The notes under the pieces: generated by a model
What the model saw: the letters and a program-made list of their open reading frames with translations, nothing else
Databases searched by the model: none
What the model was told of the DNA's origin: nothing
In this document: piece after piece, positions 33,432 to 42,703 of the stretch
Layout: every line of letters begins with the position of its first letter
Position numbering within the stretch: the first letter of the stretch is position 1
Source: Jeotgalibacillus proteolyticus
Lineage (GTDB): Bacteria > Bacillota > Bacilli > Bacillales > Jeotgalibacillaceae
Assembly: GCF_002926065.1 (NCBI RefSeq)
Contig: NZ_PREZ01000001.1
Coordinates: 434,001 to 498,000, forward strand
Length of the DNA: 64,000 nt
Direction: 5' to 3'
Position numbers and translations under genes: made by a program

Positions 33432-33568
33432 AAAAAAGACCTCTGCCTAATAAAAGGCAAAGGTCTTGCTAAGCATTTTTATATGCCATTAAGGCCGATG
33501 GACAAGTATCCATGTAATGACGACCAGTAATTAGTCACAAGCGTGCGTGACTATAGCTACTCCCCTTT
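33432..33568 (-). ncRNA. yybP-ykoY manganese riboswitch with terminator
   Basis: The minus-strand RNA shows the family consensus: AAAGGGGAGTAGC at the 5' side (33568 downward) and a closing GACCTTTGCC at the 3' side. P1 pairs AAAGG with CCTTT at 33459-33463, and the same CCTTT belongs to the left arm of the terminator AAGACCTTTGCC (33467-33456) with its partner GGCAGAGGTCTT, followed by TTTT near 33432. The two pairings exclude each other, so Mn2+ binding would favour antitermination and expression of ykoY. Confidence 0.9.
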
Positions 33569-33656
33569 GACTGAACGTCAAAGAAATATTTAATTTCAAT
33601 TTATTATACCACCACAGTAAAATTTGTACAGTTATTTTTCTTCTTAAATTTCTTCA

Positions 33657-34748
33657 TTAGACGACAGGTGGATGAAGCGCTTTATTCCTTTTATTTTGCT
33701 CATAAAAACGCACCATTGGGCCGATTCCGTCCAGAAAATCCGGACATGAAATCTGTGATCCTGCCAGATCCTTTTCTGTATCCGTTTGATCAAAGCGTCC
33801 ATGCCAATTAAAGTACGTTACCGCCTGCTTTTCCACTTTCAAAAGCTTTCTTGCCTGGGAAAATGAAAGCAGCTTTTCGGCAAAGGATGCGGGAATCGTA
33901 AAGACAGGCTTTCTGCCAATCTGAGCAAGCATAACAAACCTGAACAGTTCTCTTGAAGGATAGGGATTAGGATCTGTTATATGATACGTTTTCCCCTCAC
34001 CTGAATCGGAATGCCCCAGCCAATTTGCCGCTCTGACTACATAATCTGAAGGGACAATATTTAATCTTGCTGAGCTTTTTCCAATGTACGGGATAACAGG
34101 GCTCAGCTTTAAATTATCAATAATATTCATCATATAATATGCTCCGTCAAATTTTGAGGTTTCTCCCCCGGTAACGGTTCCTTTTACAATTGACGGCCTG
34201 ATAATGGTCACAGGAAGCTTGTTTTTCAGACTTTCCACCAGAACTTCAGCTTCATATTTAGTTTCCTCGTAAAAATTATGAAATTCCCTTGGTCTCACCA
34301 GCTCATCTGCCTTTAACACCCCTTCCCGTTTTCCGGCTACATAAGCAGTGCTGAAATAAACGTATCTTTTAAGTCCGGTTAACTTCTGAATCCATTCATT
34401 CAGATGATAGGTGCCTGTTACGTTTACCTTAAATGCGATTGATCGATCAACAGCCAGGTCATAAATGGCTGCAAGATGCCAAACATATGTAATTTTATCT
34501 GTTAAATATGATAAAGTAGGACCGGGCAACCCTAGGTTTTCTTTTGTAATGTCACCTTCAATCATTTGTATGGTTGAATTATTGTGTGCAGCACTTTTCA
34601 GTTCTTCCATCTTCTTGCCGGCTTTTGTCACCATGGAAGGCAAAACCAATAAATAAATATGCTTATCCTCGTTATCATTTAGCCATAATTTCAGTAGCTG
34701 CTCGCTTAGGAACCCCGGAAATCCTGTAACAAAATACCCCTTTTTCAT
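33657..34748 (-). CDS. NAD(P)-binding SDR, thioester-reductase-like
   Basis: A 363-residue extended SDR of the NAD_binding_4 (fatty acyl-CoA/thioester reductase-like) group. The N-terminal motif FVTGFPGFLSEQL, VWHLAAIYDL and the YxxxK pair in NFYEETKYEAEVLV define the cofactor and catalytic sites, followed by TIIRPSIVKG. Proteins of this group reduce or modify acyl or sugar substrates; there is no carrier-protein or adenylation domain here, so the substrate cannot be told. AGGCGGGAG precedes the ATG. The RND pump gene upstream ends in its own terminator. Confidence 0.8.
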   Translation of the reverse strand: MKKGYFVTGFPGFLSEQLLKLWLNDNEDKHIYLLVLPSMVTKAGKKMEELKSAAHNNSTIQMIEGDITKENLGLPGPTLSYLTDKITYVWHLAAIYDLAVDRSIAFKVNVTGTYHLNEWIQKLTGLKRYVYFSTAYVAGKREGVLKADELVRPREFHNFYEETKYEAEVLVESLKNKLPVTIIRPSIVKGTVTGGETSKFDGAYYMMNIIDNLKLSPVIPYIGKSSARLNIVPSDYVVRAANWLGHSDSGEGKTYHITDPNPYPSRELFRFVMLAQIGRKPVFTIPASFAEKLLSFSQARKLLKVEKQAVTYFNWHGRFDQTDTEKDLAGSQISCPDFLDGIGPMVRFYEQNKRNKALHPPVV

Positions 34749-34793
34749 TTTCTCCCGCCTCTCTTTTTGTTTATTATACTAAAATCTATAAAA

Positions 34794-34825
34794 GAAGGGT
34801 TCAACCATTTTTGGCTGAACCCTTC
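34794..34825 (-). terminator. RND pump terminator
   Basis: GAAGGGTTCAACC pairs with GGCTGAACCCTTC (one G-U); on the minus strand followed by TTTTAT. Confidence 0.83.
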
Positions 34826-34831
34826 CTTTAT

Positions 34832-37800
34832 TTATGAGGTTTCTTTTACTGCCTGCTTCTTTTTCCGGTTCATTTTTCTAGTTTCCGGATCTAAAAAGCT
34901 GTAAACGATCGGAACAATATAGAGGGTCAGGAAGGTGGAGCTGATTAATCCTCCGATAACTGTAATGGCCATAGGCTGATTAATCTCTGTTCCTTCCCCT
35001 ATTCCAAGGGCAAGCGGAAGAAGACCGAGTATCGTGGTAAGTGCAGTCATTAATATCGGACGCACTCTGTCTCTAACTGAGGTCACAATTGCTTCATAGC
35101 TCTTCATGCCCTCCTGCTTTCGCTGATTTATATAGTCAACCAGCACGATACCGTTATTCACCACAATTCCTGAAAGAACAAGCAGCCCGATAATAGCTGT
35201 CACACTGACAGGTGTTTGAGTAACAAATAATGCGACGGCAACCCCTATAATCATCAATGGAACTGTAAACATAATGACAAATGGATATTTGAAGGATTCA
35301 AATTGAGCCGCCATGACAAAGTAAACTAATACAATCGCAAGGACCACTGCAAGGAGCATATCGTTCATAGAATCCTCTAATAGCTCCCGGTCTCCTCCAA
35401 AGACAATTTCCGTTTCATCTGCAAGATTCAACTCATCAATTGCTGCGTCAACCTCTGCTGAAATGGCTCCTAAGTTTGTCCCTGAGGAATACCCTGCTGT
35501 AAAGCCAACCGCTGATTGCTGATCAATACGCTGCAGCGACACAGGCCCTTCTGAAATTTCAATATCAGCAATCTCCTGAAGCTCCACAAATTGGCCGCTC
35601 GGTGCTCTTAGCGATAAGGACCTTAATCCATCAAGGGTATTGGCAATCTCCTCTTCATATTGCACGAATACACTGTAAACCTGTGAATCCTCTGAGATGA
35701 TCTGAGTCGCAAATGCGCCTCTTGTCACATTATTAACAGATTGTGCAATCTGAGCTGGAACAAATCCATATTCCTGAGCACTTTCCCGGTCAATTGTCAG
35801 TTGTACTTCTTCAACTGTATCCTCTAAATCGGTTTCAACTTCTGTAATATGATCAACCTTTACCAGAGCATCCTGTATTTCCTCCACAGCCTGCTCCAAG
35901 CGGGCTTCATTTGAGTCCCTTACAGAAAAAGACAGGGTTTGTGGAGAGGTGCCGGTTGCTGTTTGCAGGTTTACTGTTACTTCTGCCGTTTCATTAACAT
36001 CAGCTGCCGCGCGTTCAAGGGCTGGCGTAAGATCCTCAACAAGCTGGAATACAGAAATATCACGATCTCCTAATGGAAGCATTTTTACTGAAATATCAGC
36101 TCTGCTGCCATCGGATGAACCATCAAAGGATCCCTGTTGAGTGGCGCCTACCTGACTTACATATACATCAATTGCTTCTTCATTTCTAAGCTCTTCTTCG
36201 ACTGCATTAACCACTTTTTCAGTTTCTTCAAGTGAAGTTCCATTTTCCGTGGAAACTCGGACACTAAAAAATCCTTCATCTGTAGCAGGTAAAAATTGCG
36301 TACCTACCTGCATCACACCAAGCCCTCCTCCAGTTAATAGCAGGAGAGTAAGGAGAAGAGGAACCCATCTTTTCCGCAGTGACCATTTTATGGTCCGCTC
36401 AAAGCCCTTTATAAATGACGACTGTTTTCTTTCAGCTTCATTATTTTTAGGCGGCTCTTTTAACATTCTGCTTGCAAGCATCGGCACTACCGTTAAGGCA
36501 ACCACCAGGGACGCAAACAAACTGAATGAAATGGTCAGAGCAAATTCAGTGAATAAATCTCCTATGAGCCCTTCAATAAATACAACAGGAATAAAAACAG
36601 CTACAGTAGTAAGAGTGGAAGCAGTAATAGCGCTTGCCACCTCTTTGGCTCCGTCCCTGGCTGCTTCCTTCGGGTCTTTTTTCATGGACAAATGCCTGAA
36701 TATATTTTCAAGCACTACGATGGAATTATCGACCAGCATGCCGATTCCAAGCGCTAATGCCCCGAGGGTAAAGATATTTAGGGAGAAATCAGAAAAGAAC
36801 ATTAAAACGAATGTAACGATAACAGAATATGGTATGGCTACACCGATTATAATCGGACTTTTTACGTTTCTCAAAAAGAAAAACAGCACGACCATGGCAA
36901 ATAATCCACCGACAATTAGAGCATTCCCTATATTTTTAATTGCCAGCTGAATATAGTCGCCCTGATCAAATAGGACATCTGCTGTTATGGATTCATAACG
37001 GTCTTCTTCAAGAAGTCGGTCCAGTTCATTTTTAAAAGCAGTGGATACATCGGCTGTATTCGCGTCTGATTCCTGCAGCACACTGATTAAAACGGCCTGC
37101 TCGTCATTCGCCCTTGTGATGATATCTGAATCAGGCTCACCGAACGTTACCTCTGCCAAATCGCTTACAACAATATTTTCTCCATCTGCTGGGTTGACCG
37201 TAATAGTCAGATTTTCAATATCCTCTACGGTCGTAAGCGTGCTTAATATTCTCGTTGTCAGGCTCTTTCCTTCAGTTTCTACGGTATCACCAGGAAATGA
37301 AATATTATTCGCCTGAATGGCATTTAACACGTCTTCCTGCGTAAGACCGTATTCTTCTAATTGTTCCTGATCGAGCTGAATTCTTACTTCCTCCATCAAG
37401 GAGTTTGAAATGTCTACACTTGCCACACCTTCCGTTCGCGTCAGCTCCTGCTCAAGTTCCTCAGCGAGCTGGCGTATGTCAGTTGTTTCATCCGAAGACC
37501 TTAAACTGAGTTGAATCACGGGGAATTGAGATGGATCAAACTTTAACACGCGGGGTGTATTGGCATCATCAGGCAGATCTACCTGCTGGATAGCCTGCTG
37601 AATATTTCCCTCTGCTTCATCTATATCCGTTGCGAATGTAAACTCCAAAAATACCAGGTTTGAGCCTTCCTCTGAGGTTGACTGAACATTTTTTAGTCCG
37701 GGCAATAAAGCAACCTGTGATTCTATTGGTTTTGTTACCTTCTCTAAAACCTCTGTAGGACTTGCTCCGGGGTAAGAGGTGACAATAACTGCTACCGGCG

Positions 37801-37924
37801 GGTTAATATCCGGGATCAGCTTAATAGGGATTCTTGTTAATGATATCGTTCCGAGTAGAATAACTAAAAGCATAGTGACGATAGTAAAAACCGGTCTTCT
37901 TATTGAAAATTGACTTAACCTCAA
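34832..37924 (-). CDS. RND family efflux permease, AcrB-like
   Basis: A permease of 1,030 residues with the twelve-helix RND layout: an N-terminal SIRRPVFTIVTMLLVILLG helix, two large extracytoplasmic loops, and TM4 with the ALGIGMLVDNSIVVLENI relay motif. FPVIQLSLRS and GGDRELLEDSMNDM belong to the porter and docking regions. The Gram-positive relatives include SwrC/YerP of B. subtilis, which gives surfactin resistance. No membrane-fusion gene is adjacent. I start it at TTG 37924, nine bases after GGAGGA; the frame open upstream (to 37966) covers that site. The substrate is unknown. Confidence 0.85.
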   Translation of the reverse strand: MRLSQFSIRRPVFTIVTMLLVILLGTISLTRIPIKLIPDINPPVAVIVTSYPGASPTEVLEKVTKPIESQVALLPGLKNVQSTSEEGSNLVFLEFTFATDIDEAEGNIQQAIQQVDLPDDANTPRVLKFDPSQFPVIQLSLRSSDETTDIRQLAEELEQELTRTEGVASVDISNSLMEEVRIQLDQEQLEEYGLTQEDVLNAIQANNISFPGDTVETEGKSLTTRILSTLTTVEDIENLTITVNPADGENIVVSDLAEVTFGEPDSDIITRANDEQAVLISVLQESDANTADVSTAFKNELDRLLEEDRYESITADVLFDQGDYIQLAIKNIGNALIVGGLFAMVVLFFFLRNVKSPIIIGVAIPYSVIVTFVLMFFSDFSLNIFTLGALALGIGMLVDNSIVVLENIFRHLSMKKDPKEAARDGAKEVASAITASTLTTVAVFIPVVFIEGLIGDLFTEFALTISFSLFASLVVALTVVPMLASRMLKEPPKNNEAERKQSSFIKGFERTIKWSLRKRWVPLLLTLLLLTGGGLGVMQVGTQFLPATDEGFFSVRVSTENGTSLEETEKVVNAVEEELRNEEAIDVYVSQVGATQQGSFDGSSDGSRADISVKMLPLGDRDISVFQLVEDLTPALERAAADVNETAEVTVNLQTATGTSPQTLSFSVRDSNEARLEQAVEEIQDALVKVDHITEVETDLEDTVEEVQLTIDRESAQEYGFVPAQIAQSVNNVTRGAFATQIISEDSQVYSVFVQYEEEIANTLDGLRSLSLRAPSGQFVELQEIADIEISEGPVSLQRIDQQSAVGFTAGYSSGTNLGAISAEVDAAIDELNLADETEIVFGGDRELLEDSMNDMLLAVVLAIVLVYFVMAAQFESFKYPFVIMFTVPLMIIGVAVALFVTQTPVSVTAIIGLLVLSGIVVNNGIVLVDYINQRKQEGMKSYEAIVTSVRDRVRPILMTALTTILGLLPLALGIGEGTEINQPMAITVIGGLISSTFLTLYIVPIVYSFLDPETRKMNRKKKQAVKETS

Positions 37925-38050
37925 CCGTAACGCTCCTCCCGCTGGACTAAAGCAAGGCTTGTCCAACTATAATACTATATCCATTAACTATACTGACAAA
38001 TGTGTCGCGCTTCAATCTTTAACGCTGCCGTTCACAATATAAACAAAATT

Positions 38051-38084
38051 AGCTCCCTTCATTCCATTATGAACAAAGGGAGCT
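38051..38084 (-). terminator. nhaC terminator
   Basis: AGCTCCCTT (38051-38059) pairs with AAGGGAGCT (38076-38084); on the minus strand followed by AATTTTGTTT. Confidence 0.7.
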
Positions 38085-38093
38085 GCAAACGAA

Positions 38094-39473
38094 CTATTTT
38101 TGTGGGGAAATTGTCCAGCCGGTTTTACTGTAGATCACTGTAAGGACAGGACAAATTAAACAAAAGAATGCATAAGGAAGATAATCCAGCGTAGGCACTT
38201 CAAGGACATTTGTTAAGAAAACCCCGCACACCCCCCAAGGAATCAGAGGGTTAATGACGGTTCCGGCGTCCTCTAGAGCTCTTGAAAGATTTTTTCTGGC
38301 TAATTTAACCTCATCAGCATGCCTTTTAAAAGACTCCCCTGCAAGCAGGATGGATAAATACTGTTCACCTATAACAACATTTATGCTAAATGCAGCACCT
38401 GCTGCAGATAAAAGGACAGAAGAAGTATTTTTTAAGCCGCTTTCCATCATAGAAAGAACCGTCTGGATAATACCAAGCTTAAAAAGAAGACCGCCAAGTC
38501 CTAATGCCAAAATAACCAGGGATACAGTAAACATCATCGATGAAATTCCTCCGCGTGTTAAAAGTGAATCAATTTCCTCCACTCCGGTTGCAGATTCATA
38601 ACCATCAAATAAAATCGCGGCCAGTTGTCCAGCAGAGACGCTGTCATGGAAAAAAGAGATACTTATACTAACTAAAATTGCAGCAGAAAGTGACAACAAG
38701 GCCGGCACTTTTTTAATAGCAAGTAAAAACAACAGCAAAATGGGAAGAATAGAATACCAATGAATCAGGCCGGTTTCCGCAAGAAGCTCCTGCATGCGTT
38801 CAATCTGTCCGAGCGGCAGCTGTACTTCTCTTTCAGGAGACAGCAGCCCATACCCAACGATTGATAACAAAAAGGCGGGAACAGTCGTCCAAGCCATATT
38901 TCTTATGTGCTCGAACAAATCCACATCGACGACAGAAGAGGCCAAATTCGTTGTATCGGATAACGGGGACATTTTATCGCCAAAAAAGGCCCCGGATACT
39001 ACCGCACCCGCAGTCAGTGCGAGTGAAAAATCAAGTGATGAAGATATTCCTATAAATGCAACTCCTAGAGTAGCTGCAGTAGTTAAGGAGCTGCCGATGC
39101 TGATTCCTATTAGTGCTGTTACAACAAAGACGATCGCAAAATAATAAGGCCAGTCAGCAATGCTTAGACCTGCGTACATAAGTGTCGGAATGGTGCCTGA
39201 GATCATAAAGGCGCTGATGATCATACCGATGAAGAAAAATAAAAATATTGCGTTCATTCCTGAAGCTGCTCCTGATGACATTCCTTTTTGCAGATCGTGA
39301 AACGAAGCCTTTTTCAGAATTCCGAAAGTAAATAACATCAAAATACTTCCCAGAATTGGAATATGCGGGACAGTTCCAATTACAATCATACTCAGGCTTA
39401 TAATAAGAACAATTAAGACCAGCAGTACGCTGGACTCTAATTTCGATGGCTTAATAATTGGTTCAGTTGTCAT
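38094..39473 (-). CDS. nhaC: NhaC family Na+/H+ antiporter
   Basis: A 459-residue membrane protein with about eleven transmembrane segments. The GAVVSGAFFGDKMSPLSDTTNLAS motif (abbreviated GDKMSPLSDTTNL) is the NhaC-family hallmark, and SRALEDAGTVINPLIPWGVCG is the second conserved block. The family exchanges Na+ for H+, with some members carrying malate/lactate or amino acids. AAGGGGGAAA precedes the ATG. A leader of about 100 bases containing a terminator and overlapping alternative hairpins separates promoter and gene, so expression is probably controlled by attenuation. Confidence 0.87.
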   Translation of the reverse strand: MTTEPIIKPSKLESSVLLVLIVLIISLSMIVIGTVPHIPILGSILMLFTFGILKKASFHDLQKGMSSGAASGMNAIFLFFFIGMIISAFMISGTIPTLMYAGLSIADWPYYFAIVFVVTALIGISIGSSLTTAATLGVAFIGISSSLDFSLALTAGAVVSGAFFGDKMSPLSDTTNLASSVVDVDLFEHIRNMAWTTVPAFLLSIVGYGLLSPEREVQLPLGQIERMQELLAETGLIHWYSILPILLLFLLAIKKVPALLSLSAAILVSISISFFHDSVSAGQLAAILFDGYESATGVEEIDSLLTRGGISSMMFTVSLVILALGLGGLLFKLGIIQTVLSMMESGLKNTSSVLLSAAGAAFSINVVIGEQYLSILLAGESFKRHADEVKLARKNLSRALEDAGTVINPLIPWGVCGVFLTNVLEVPTLDYLPYAFFCLICPVLTVIYSKTGWTISPQK

Positions 39474-39606
39474 ATTATTTCCCCCTTAATACAGCAAAAG
39501 AACCCCTTTGTCCACTTAAAGGACGAAGAAGTTCTCTTCGATACTTAAACGCTTTTAAGCACTAAAGCGACATTACTTATAATAGCATATTTTACAGGGA
39601 AATCAA
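39474..39606 (-). promoter_or_regulatory. nhaC leader with alternative hairpins (candidate riboswitch or attenuator)
   Basis: A promoter (TTGATT 39606-39601, TATTAT 39584-39579, spacer 16) starts a leader of about 98 bases. Besides the terminator it can form a perfect 6-bp hairpin CGAAGA/TCTTCG (39540-39524) that uses the terminator's left arm, hence an antiterminator. Upstream, CGCTTT/AAAGCG (39550-39569) and CTTAAA/TTTAAG (39544-39559) overlap and also exclude one another, and TTTAAG recurs in the terminator loop. I do not match it to a known riboswitch class. Confidence 0.6.
39499..39535 (-). terminator. leader terminator upstream of nhaC
   Basis: In the minus-strand RNA, AGAACTTCTTCGTCC pairs with GGACAAAGGGGTTCT (two G-U, one mismatch in 15) and is followed by TTTT, 25 bases ahead of the nhaC start. 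It is a transcription terminator within a leader, not at the end of a gene. Confidence 0.78.
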
Positions 39607-39631
39607 CAGCTCAGAAAACTAATCTTATTAT

Positions 39632-40663
39632 TTATCCAACAATTGTTTTACAGTCTGGCTCTACCGCTTTTTCTGCAGGCTTTCCAAAAAGATACCCCTG
39701 GCATAAATCGATTCCAACCTGACTGCATACCTCTAATTCTTCCTTGCGCTCAATTCCCTCTGCAAGAACTTTTATGCCAAGATTTTGAGAGATATGAGAT
39801 ACCTCAGATAGAAAAGAAGATTTTTCTTCATCCTGATCGCAAAAAGTGACAAAAGAACGGTCGATTTTCACATAATCAGGCTCAAGAAGCTTAAGCATTT
39901 CAATTGTTGAAAAGCCTGCACCGACATCATCTAATGCAACTTTAATTCCTTCCCTTTTATAGGTTTTGAAAACCGATTTCAAATGGTCTACATCCAGTAT
40001 CTTCTCAGTTTCAACTACTTCGAACACCAGATCTTCAGGTGCGACCTCATATTTCTTTACCGTATTAAATGTATGCTTTAAGCAAAACTCCGGATTGTAA
40101 ATCGTAGAAGGCAAAAAATTAATAAAACACTTTGTACCAGGTTTAATTTTTCTCTTTTTTGCCTTAATGGCTTCTTCTCTTGCTCTTTTATCCAACAGCG
40201 AATGAAGACCGGTCTTTCTGGCTGTTTCAAATAATTCATAAGGTGAAATCTGCATAGCAGGATCCTTCGCCCTGAGAAGTGATTCATACGCGTATACTTC
40301 ACCGGTTTTTGTACCGACAATCGGCTGAAGATAGCTGACTAGTTCCCCTTTTTGAATAAAGTCAATAATTTCTTTATTGCGTATTTGCTCTGTAAATTTA
40401 TCCAAAGAAACCGAAGAAATGGTTTGATTCCCGGACGAAATAATGGTTTTTGCTGTGCTAAAGGATGTACTGAGTGAGAGTAGCCATTCCGACAGCTTTT
40501 CCACTTCAGCCAGGGTTTCGTATGTATAATTGATGACTCCATTTGTCACATCCAGCTTATTATTAAATTGATGAATATCTTTATGTAACATATTTTCCAC
40601 CTTTATAGTACCTGATTCTGGAATCTGAATAGAAATTCCACAATACTCGCATAGTTCATTCAT
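39632..40663 (-). CDS. EAL domain cyclic-di-GMP phosphodiesterase
   Basis: A 343-residue cytoplasmic protein. An N-terminal region of about 85 residues with CEYCGISI (Cys5, Cys8) and no recognised domain precedes an EAL domain. The signature is ESLLR rather than EALLR, but the metal and catalytic residues are in place: Asn in CFINFLPSTIYN, Glu in FEVVETE, the Asp pair in ALDDVGAGFST, Lys in YVKIDRSF, Glu in LAEGIE and Gln in CQGYLFGKP. It should therefore hydrolyse c-di-GMP to pGpG. It has no GGDEF domain. Monocistronic; AAGGGGGTAAAGAGG precedes the ATG. Confidence 0.83.
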   Translation of the reverse strand: MNELCEYCGISIQIPESGTIKVENMLHKDIHQFNNKLDVTNGVINYTYETLAEVEKLSEWLLSLSTSFSTAKTIISSGNQTISSVSLDKFTEQIRNKEIIDFIQKGELVSYLQPIVGTKTGEVYAYESLLRAKDPAMQISPYELFETARKTGLHSLLDKRAREEAIKAKKRKIKPGTKCFINFLPSTIYNPEFCLKHTFNTVKKYEVAPEDLVFEVVETEKILDVDHLKSVFKTYKREGIKVALDDVGAGFSTIEMLKLLEPDYVKIDRSFVTFCDQDEEKSSFLSEVSHISQNLGIKVLAEGIERKEELEVCSQVGIDLCQGYLFGKPAEKAVEPDCKTIVG

Positions 40664-40764
40664 CCTCTTTACCCCCTTTTAAAATAGTTAAATAGTTCTA
40701 TTACTATCATAATCGATTATAAACAAATATGGAATTTATTATTTAATTAGTTTTTAAATTAAGT

Positions 40765-40798
40765 AAAGAGGCTGCGACAACAGGATGTCTCAGCCTCT
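40765..40798 (-). terminator. prfC terminator of the AAAGAGGCTG family
   Basis: AAAGAGGCTGCGACA (40765-40779) pairs with TGTCTCAGCCTCT (40786-40798), loop ACAGGA; minus-strand continuation TTTACTT. It is the intact counterpart of the hairpin split by the IS at 7683/9339. Confidence 0.8.
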
Positions 40799-40896
40799 CT
40801 ACAAGGTGCCCTGCACCTCACGCTATTTATACTATTGTCATCGTTTTTACGAATAAATACTTGTTTATAATTATGTCTCGCTTTGCAACAAATCTC

Positions 40897-42465
40897 CTAC
40901 AGTAAGCTAAAGAGCTTAATTCCAGGATGCTTATCAGAAAACCATCGCATCGCAAAATCATTTTCAAAAAGGAACACTAATCGATCATGACGATCTTTTA
41001 CAAGCATGCTTCTGCTTGAAGACATCGAATCTTTAATGTCCCCTTCATTCTCTACCCATCGTGCAATTTTTGACCCTATATTTTCCATCATTACGTCAAC
41101 ATTATATTCATTTTTCATTCTGTGTTCAAAAACTTCAAATTGCAGCTGACCAACAGCACCTAAAATAACATCTTCCGTTCGAAGTGTTTTATAAAGCTGT
41201 ATTGCACCTTCTTGAACAAGCTGATTAATCCCTTTATGGAAATGCTTTTGCTTCATGACATTTTTAGCCGTCACGCGCATAAACAGCTCTGGTGTAAATT
41301 GTGGAAGCTTTTCAAATTGAAAGCTCTTTTTGCTTTCTGTGATCGTGTCCCCGATCTGATAATTTCCGGTGTCATAAATTCCGATGATATCACCGCTGAC
41401 TGCCTGATCAACTGTATTTCGGTCATCTGCTAAAAAGGAAGTAGATGAAGATAACTTAATCGTTTTTCCTGTTCGGGCAAGCTGAACTGTCATGCCTCTT
41501 TCAAATTTCCCTGAGCAAATACGGAGAAAAGCGATTCTATCGCGATGAGCAGGGTTCATGTTTGCCTGGATTTTAAATACGAACCCGGAGAATTCTTCGT
41601 TTTCAGGATCAATTGCACCAGCGTCAGACTGTCTTGGCTGAGGCGAAGGGGCGAACTGAAGATAAGTCTCAAGAAACGTCTGCACACCAAAATTTGTTAA
41701 CGCTGAGCCAAAAAATACAGGTGTAATGTCCCCGCTTGCAAGCCTTTCTTCTGTGAATTGATTGCCTGCTTCATCCAACAGCATGATGTCCTCAAGTGCC
41801 TGATCGTAAAGACCTGATTGTTTAATAGCGTATTCACCTTCAAGCTCTCCGTCTTCATTAAGCGGCAAAAATCGCTCCTGATCTTCTACTCTAAACTGCT
41901 CGATTCTTCTATTATGACGGTCGTATATTCCTAAGAATTCTTTCCCCATTCCAATTGGCCAGTTCATGGCGTAGGATTCAATGCCCAAAACCTCTTCAAG
42001 CTCCTCCATAATTTCAAGGGGCTCTCTTCCCTGGCGGTCAAGCTTGTTCACGAATGTAAAAATTGGGATTCCTCTCATTTTACAAACTTTAAATAGTTTT
42101 AGCGTTTGTGCTTCAATACCCTTTGCAGCATCTATAATCATGACTGCACTGTCAACCGCCATTAGCGTACGGTAGGTATCTTCACTGAAGTCCTGGTGCC
42201 CTGGAGTATCAAGGATATTTACCCGCTTGTTGTCATAATCAAATTGCATAACAGATGAAGTTACAGAAATCCCCCGCTGCTTTTCAATCTCCATCCAATC
42301 TGACGTTGCATATTTACCTGTTTTTTTCCCTTTTACTGTCCCTGCTGACCGAATCGCTCCTCCGAATAAAAGAAGCTGTTCTGTCAGCGTTGTTTTCCCG
42401 GCATCCGGGTGGGATATAATTGCAAACGTCCTTCTGGACGAAACTTCATTTTTTAAAGTAGTCAT
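40897..42465 (-). CDS. prfC: peptide chain release factor 3
   Basis: A 522-residue translational GTPase. G1 is [12 protein letters not shown]2/switch I lies before [16 protein letters not shown]3 is DTPGHQDF and G4 is NKLDR; the C-terminal half carries RF3's domains II and III ([33 protein letters not shown]). RF3 ejects RF1 and RF2 from the ribosome after termination. It starts at ATG 42465 after GAGAGGAATAG. It is monocistronic, with its terminator about 100 bases beyond the stop. Confidence 0.95.
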   Translation of the reverse strand: MTTLKNEVSSRRTFAIISHPDAGKTTLTEQLLLFGGAIRSAGTVKGKKTGKYATSDWMEIEKQRGISVTSSVMQFDYDNKRVNILDTPGHQDFSEDTYRTLMAVDSAVMIIDAAKGIEAQTLKLFKVCKMRGIPIFTFVNKLDRQGREPLEIMEELEEVLGIESYAMNWPIGMGKEFLGIYDRHNRRIEQFRVEDQERFLPLNEDGELEGEYAIKQSGLYDQALEDIMLLDEAGNQFTEERLASGDITPVFFGSALTNFGVQTFLETYLQFAPSPQPRQSDAGAIDPENEEFSGFVFKIQANMNPAHRDRIAFLRICSGKFERGMTVQLARTGKTIKLSSSTSFLADDRNTVDQAVSGDIIGIYDTGNYQIGDTITESKKSFQFEKLPQFTPELFMRVTAKNVMKQKHFHKGINQLVQEGAIQLYKTLRTEDVILGAVGQLQFEVFEHRMKNEYNVDVMMENIGSKIARWVENEGDIKDSMSSSRSMLVKDRHDRLVFLFENDFAMRWFSDKHPGIKLFSLL

Positions 42466-42623
42466 TTTACTATTCCTCTCGTTCTATAAACTGTCCCTAT
42501 TAAATGATAGTGCTTCCTACTATGGAATGCAAATGTACATTCCAATAATTCATCAATTTATTTTCATCTCCAGGAGCAGTTATATTAATGGGCCAAGAAA
42601 TTTTCAACTTAGCACATTCAAAC

Positions 42624-42652
42624 TTGAACAAAAGTTGTTCAAATATTATAAA
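42624..42652 (+). promoter_or_regulatory. promoter with overlapping palindrome upstream of DUF4397 gene
   Basis: TTGAAC (42624-42629) and TATAAA (42647-42652) are 17 bases apart. TTGAACAA-AAG-TTGTTCAA (42624-42642) is a perfect 8-bp inverted repeat covering the -35 box and half the spacer, as expected for a repressor operator. The protein is unknown. Confidence 0.6.
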
Positions 42653-42703
42653 TAAATTGTACACATTAGCTGTGCATACAAAATTAAAAGGAGAGTGACT
42701 TAG

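Noticed and set aside
42626-42639. LexA box in the DUF4397 promoter
   Set aside because: GAACAAAAGTTG has one mismatch to GAAC-N4-GTTC, while the larger exact palindrome is in another register; kept only as an unknown operator.
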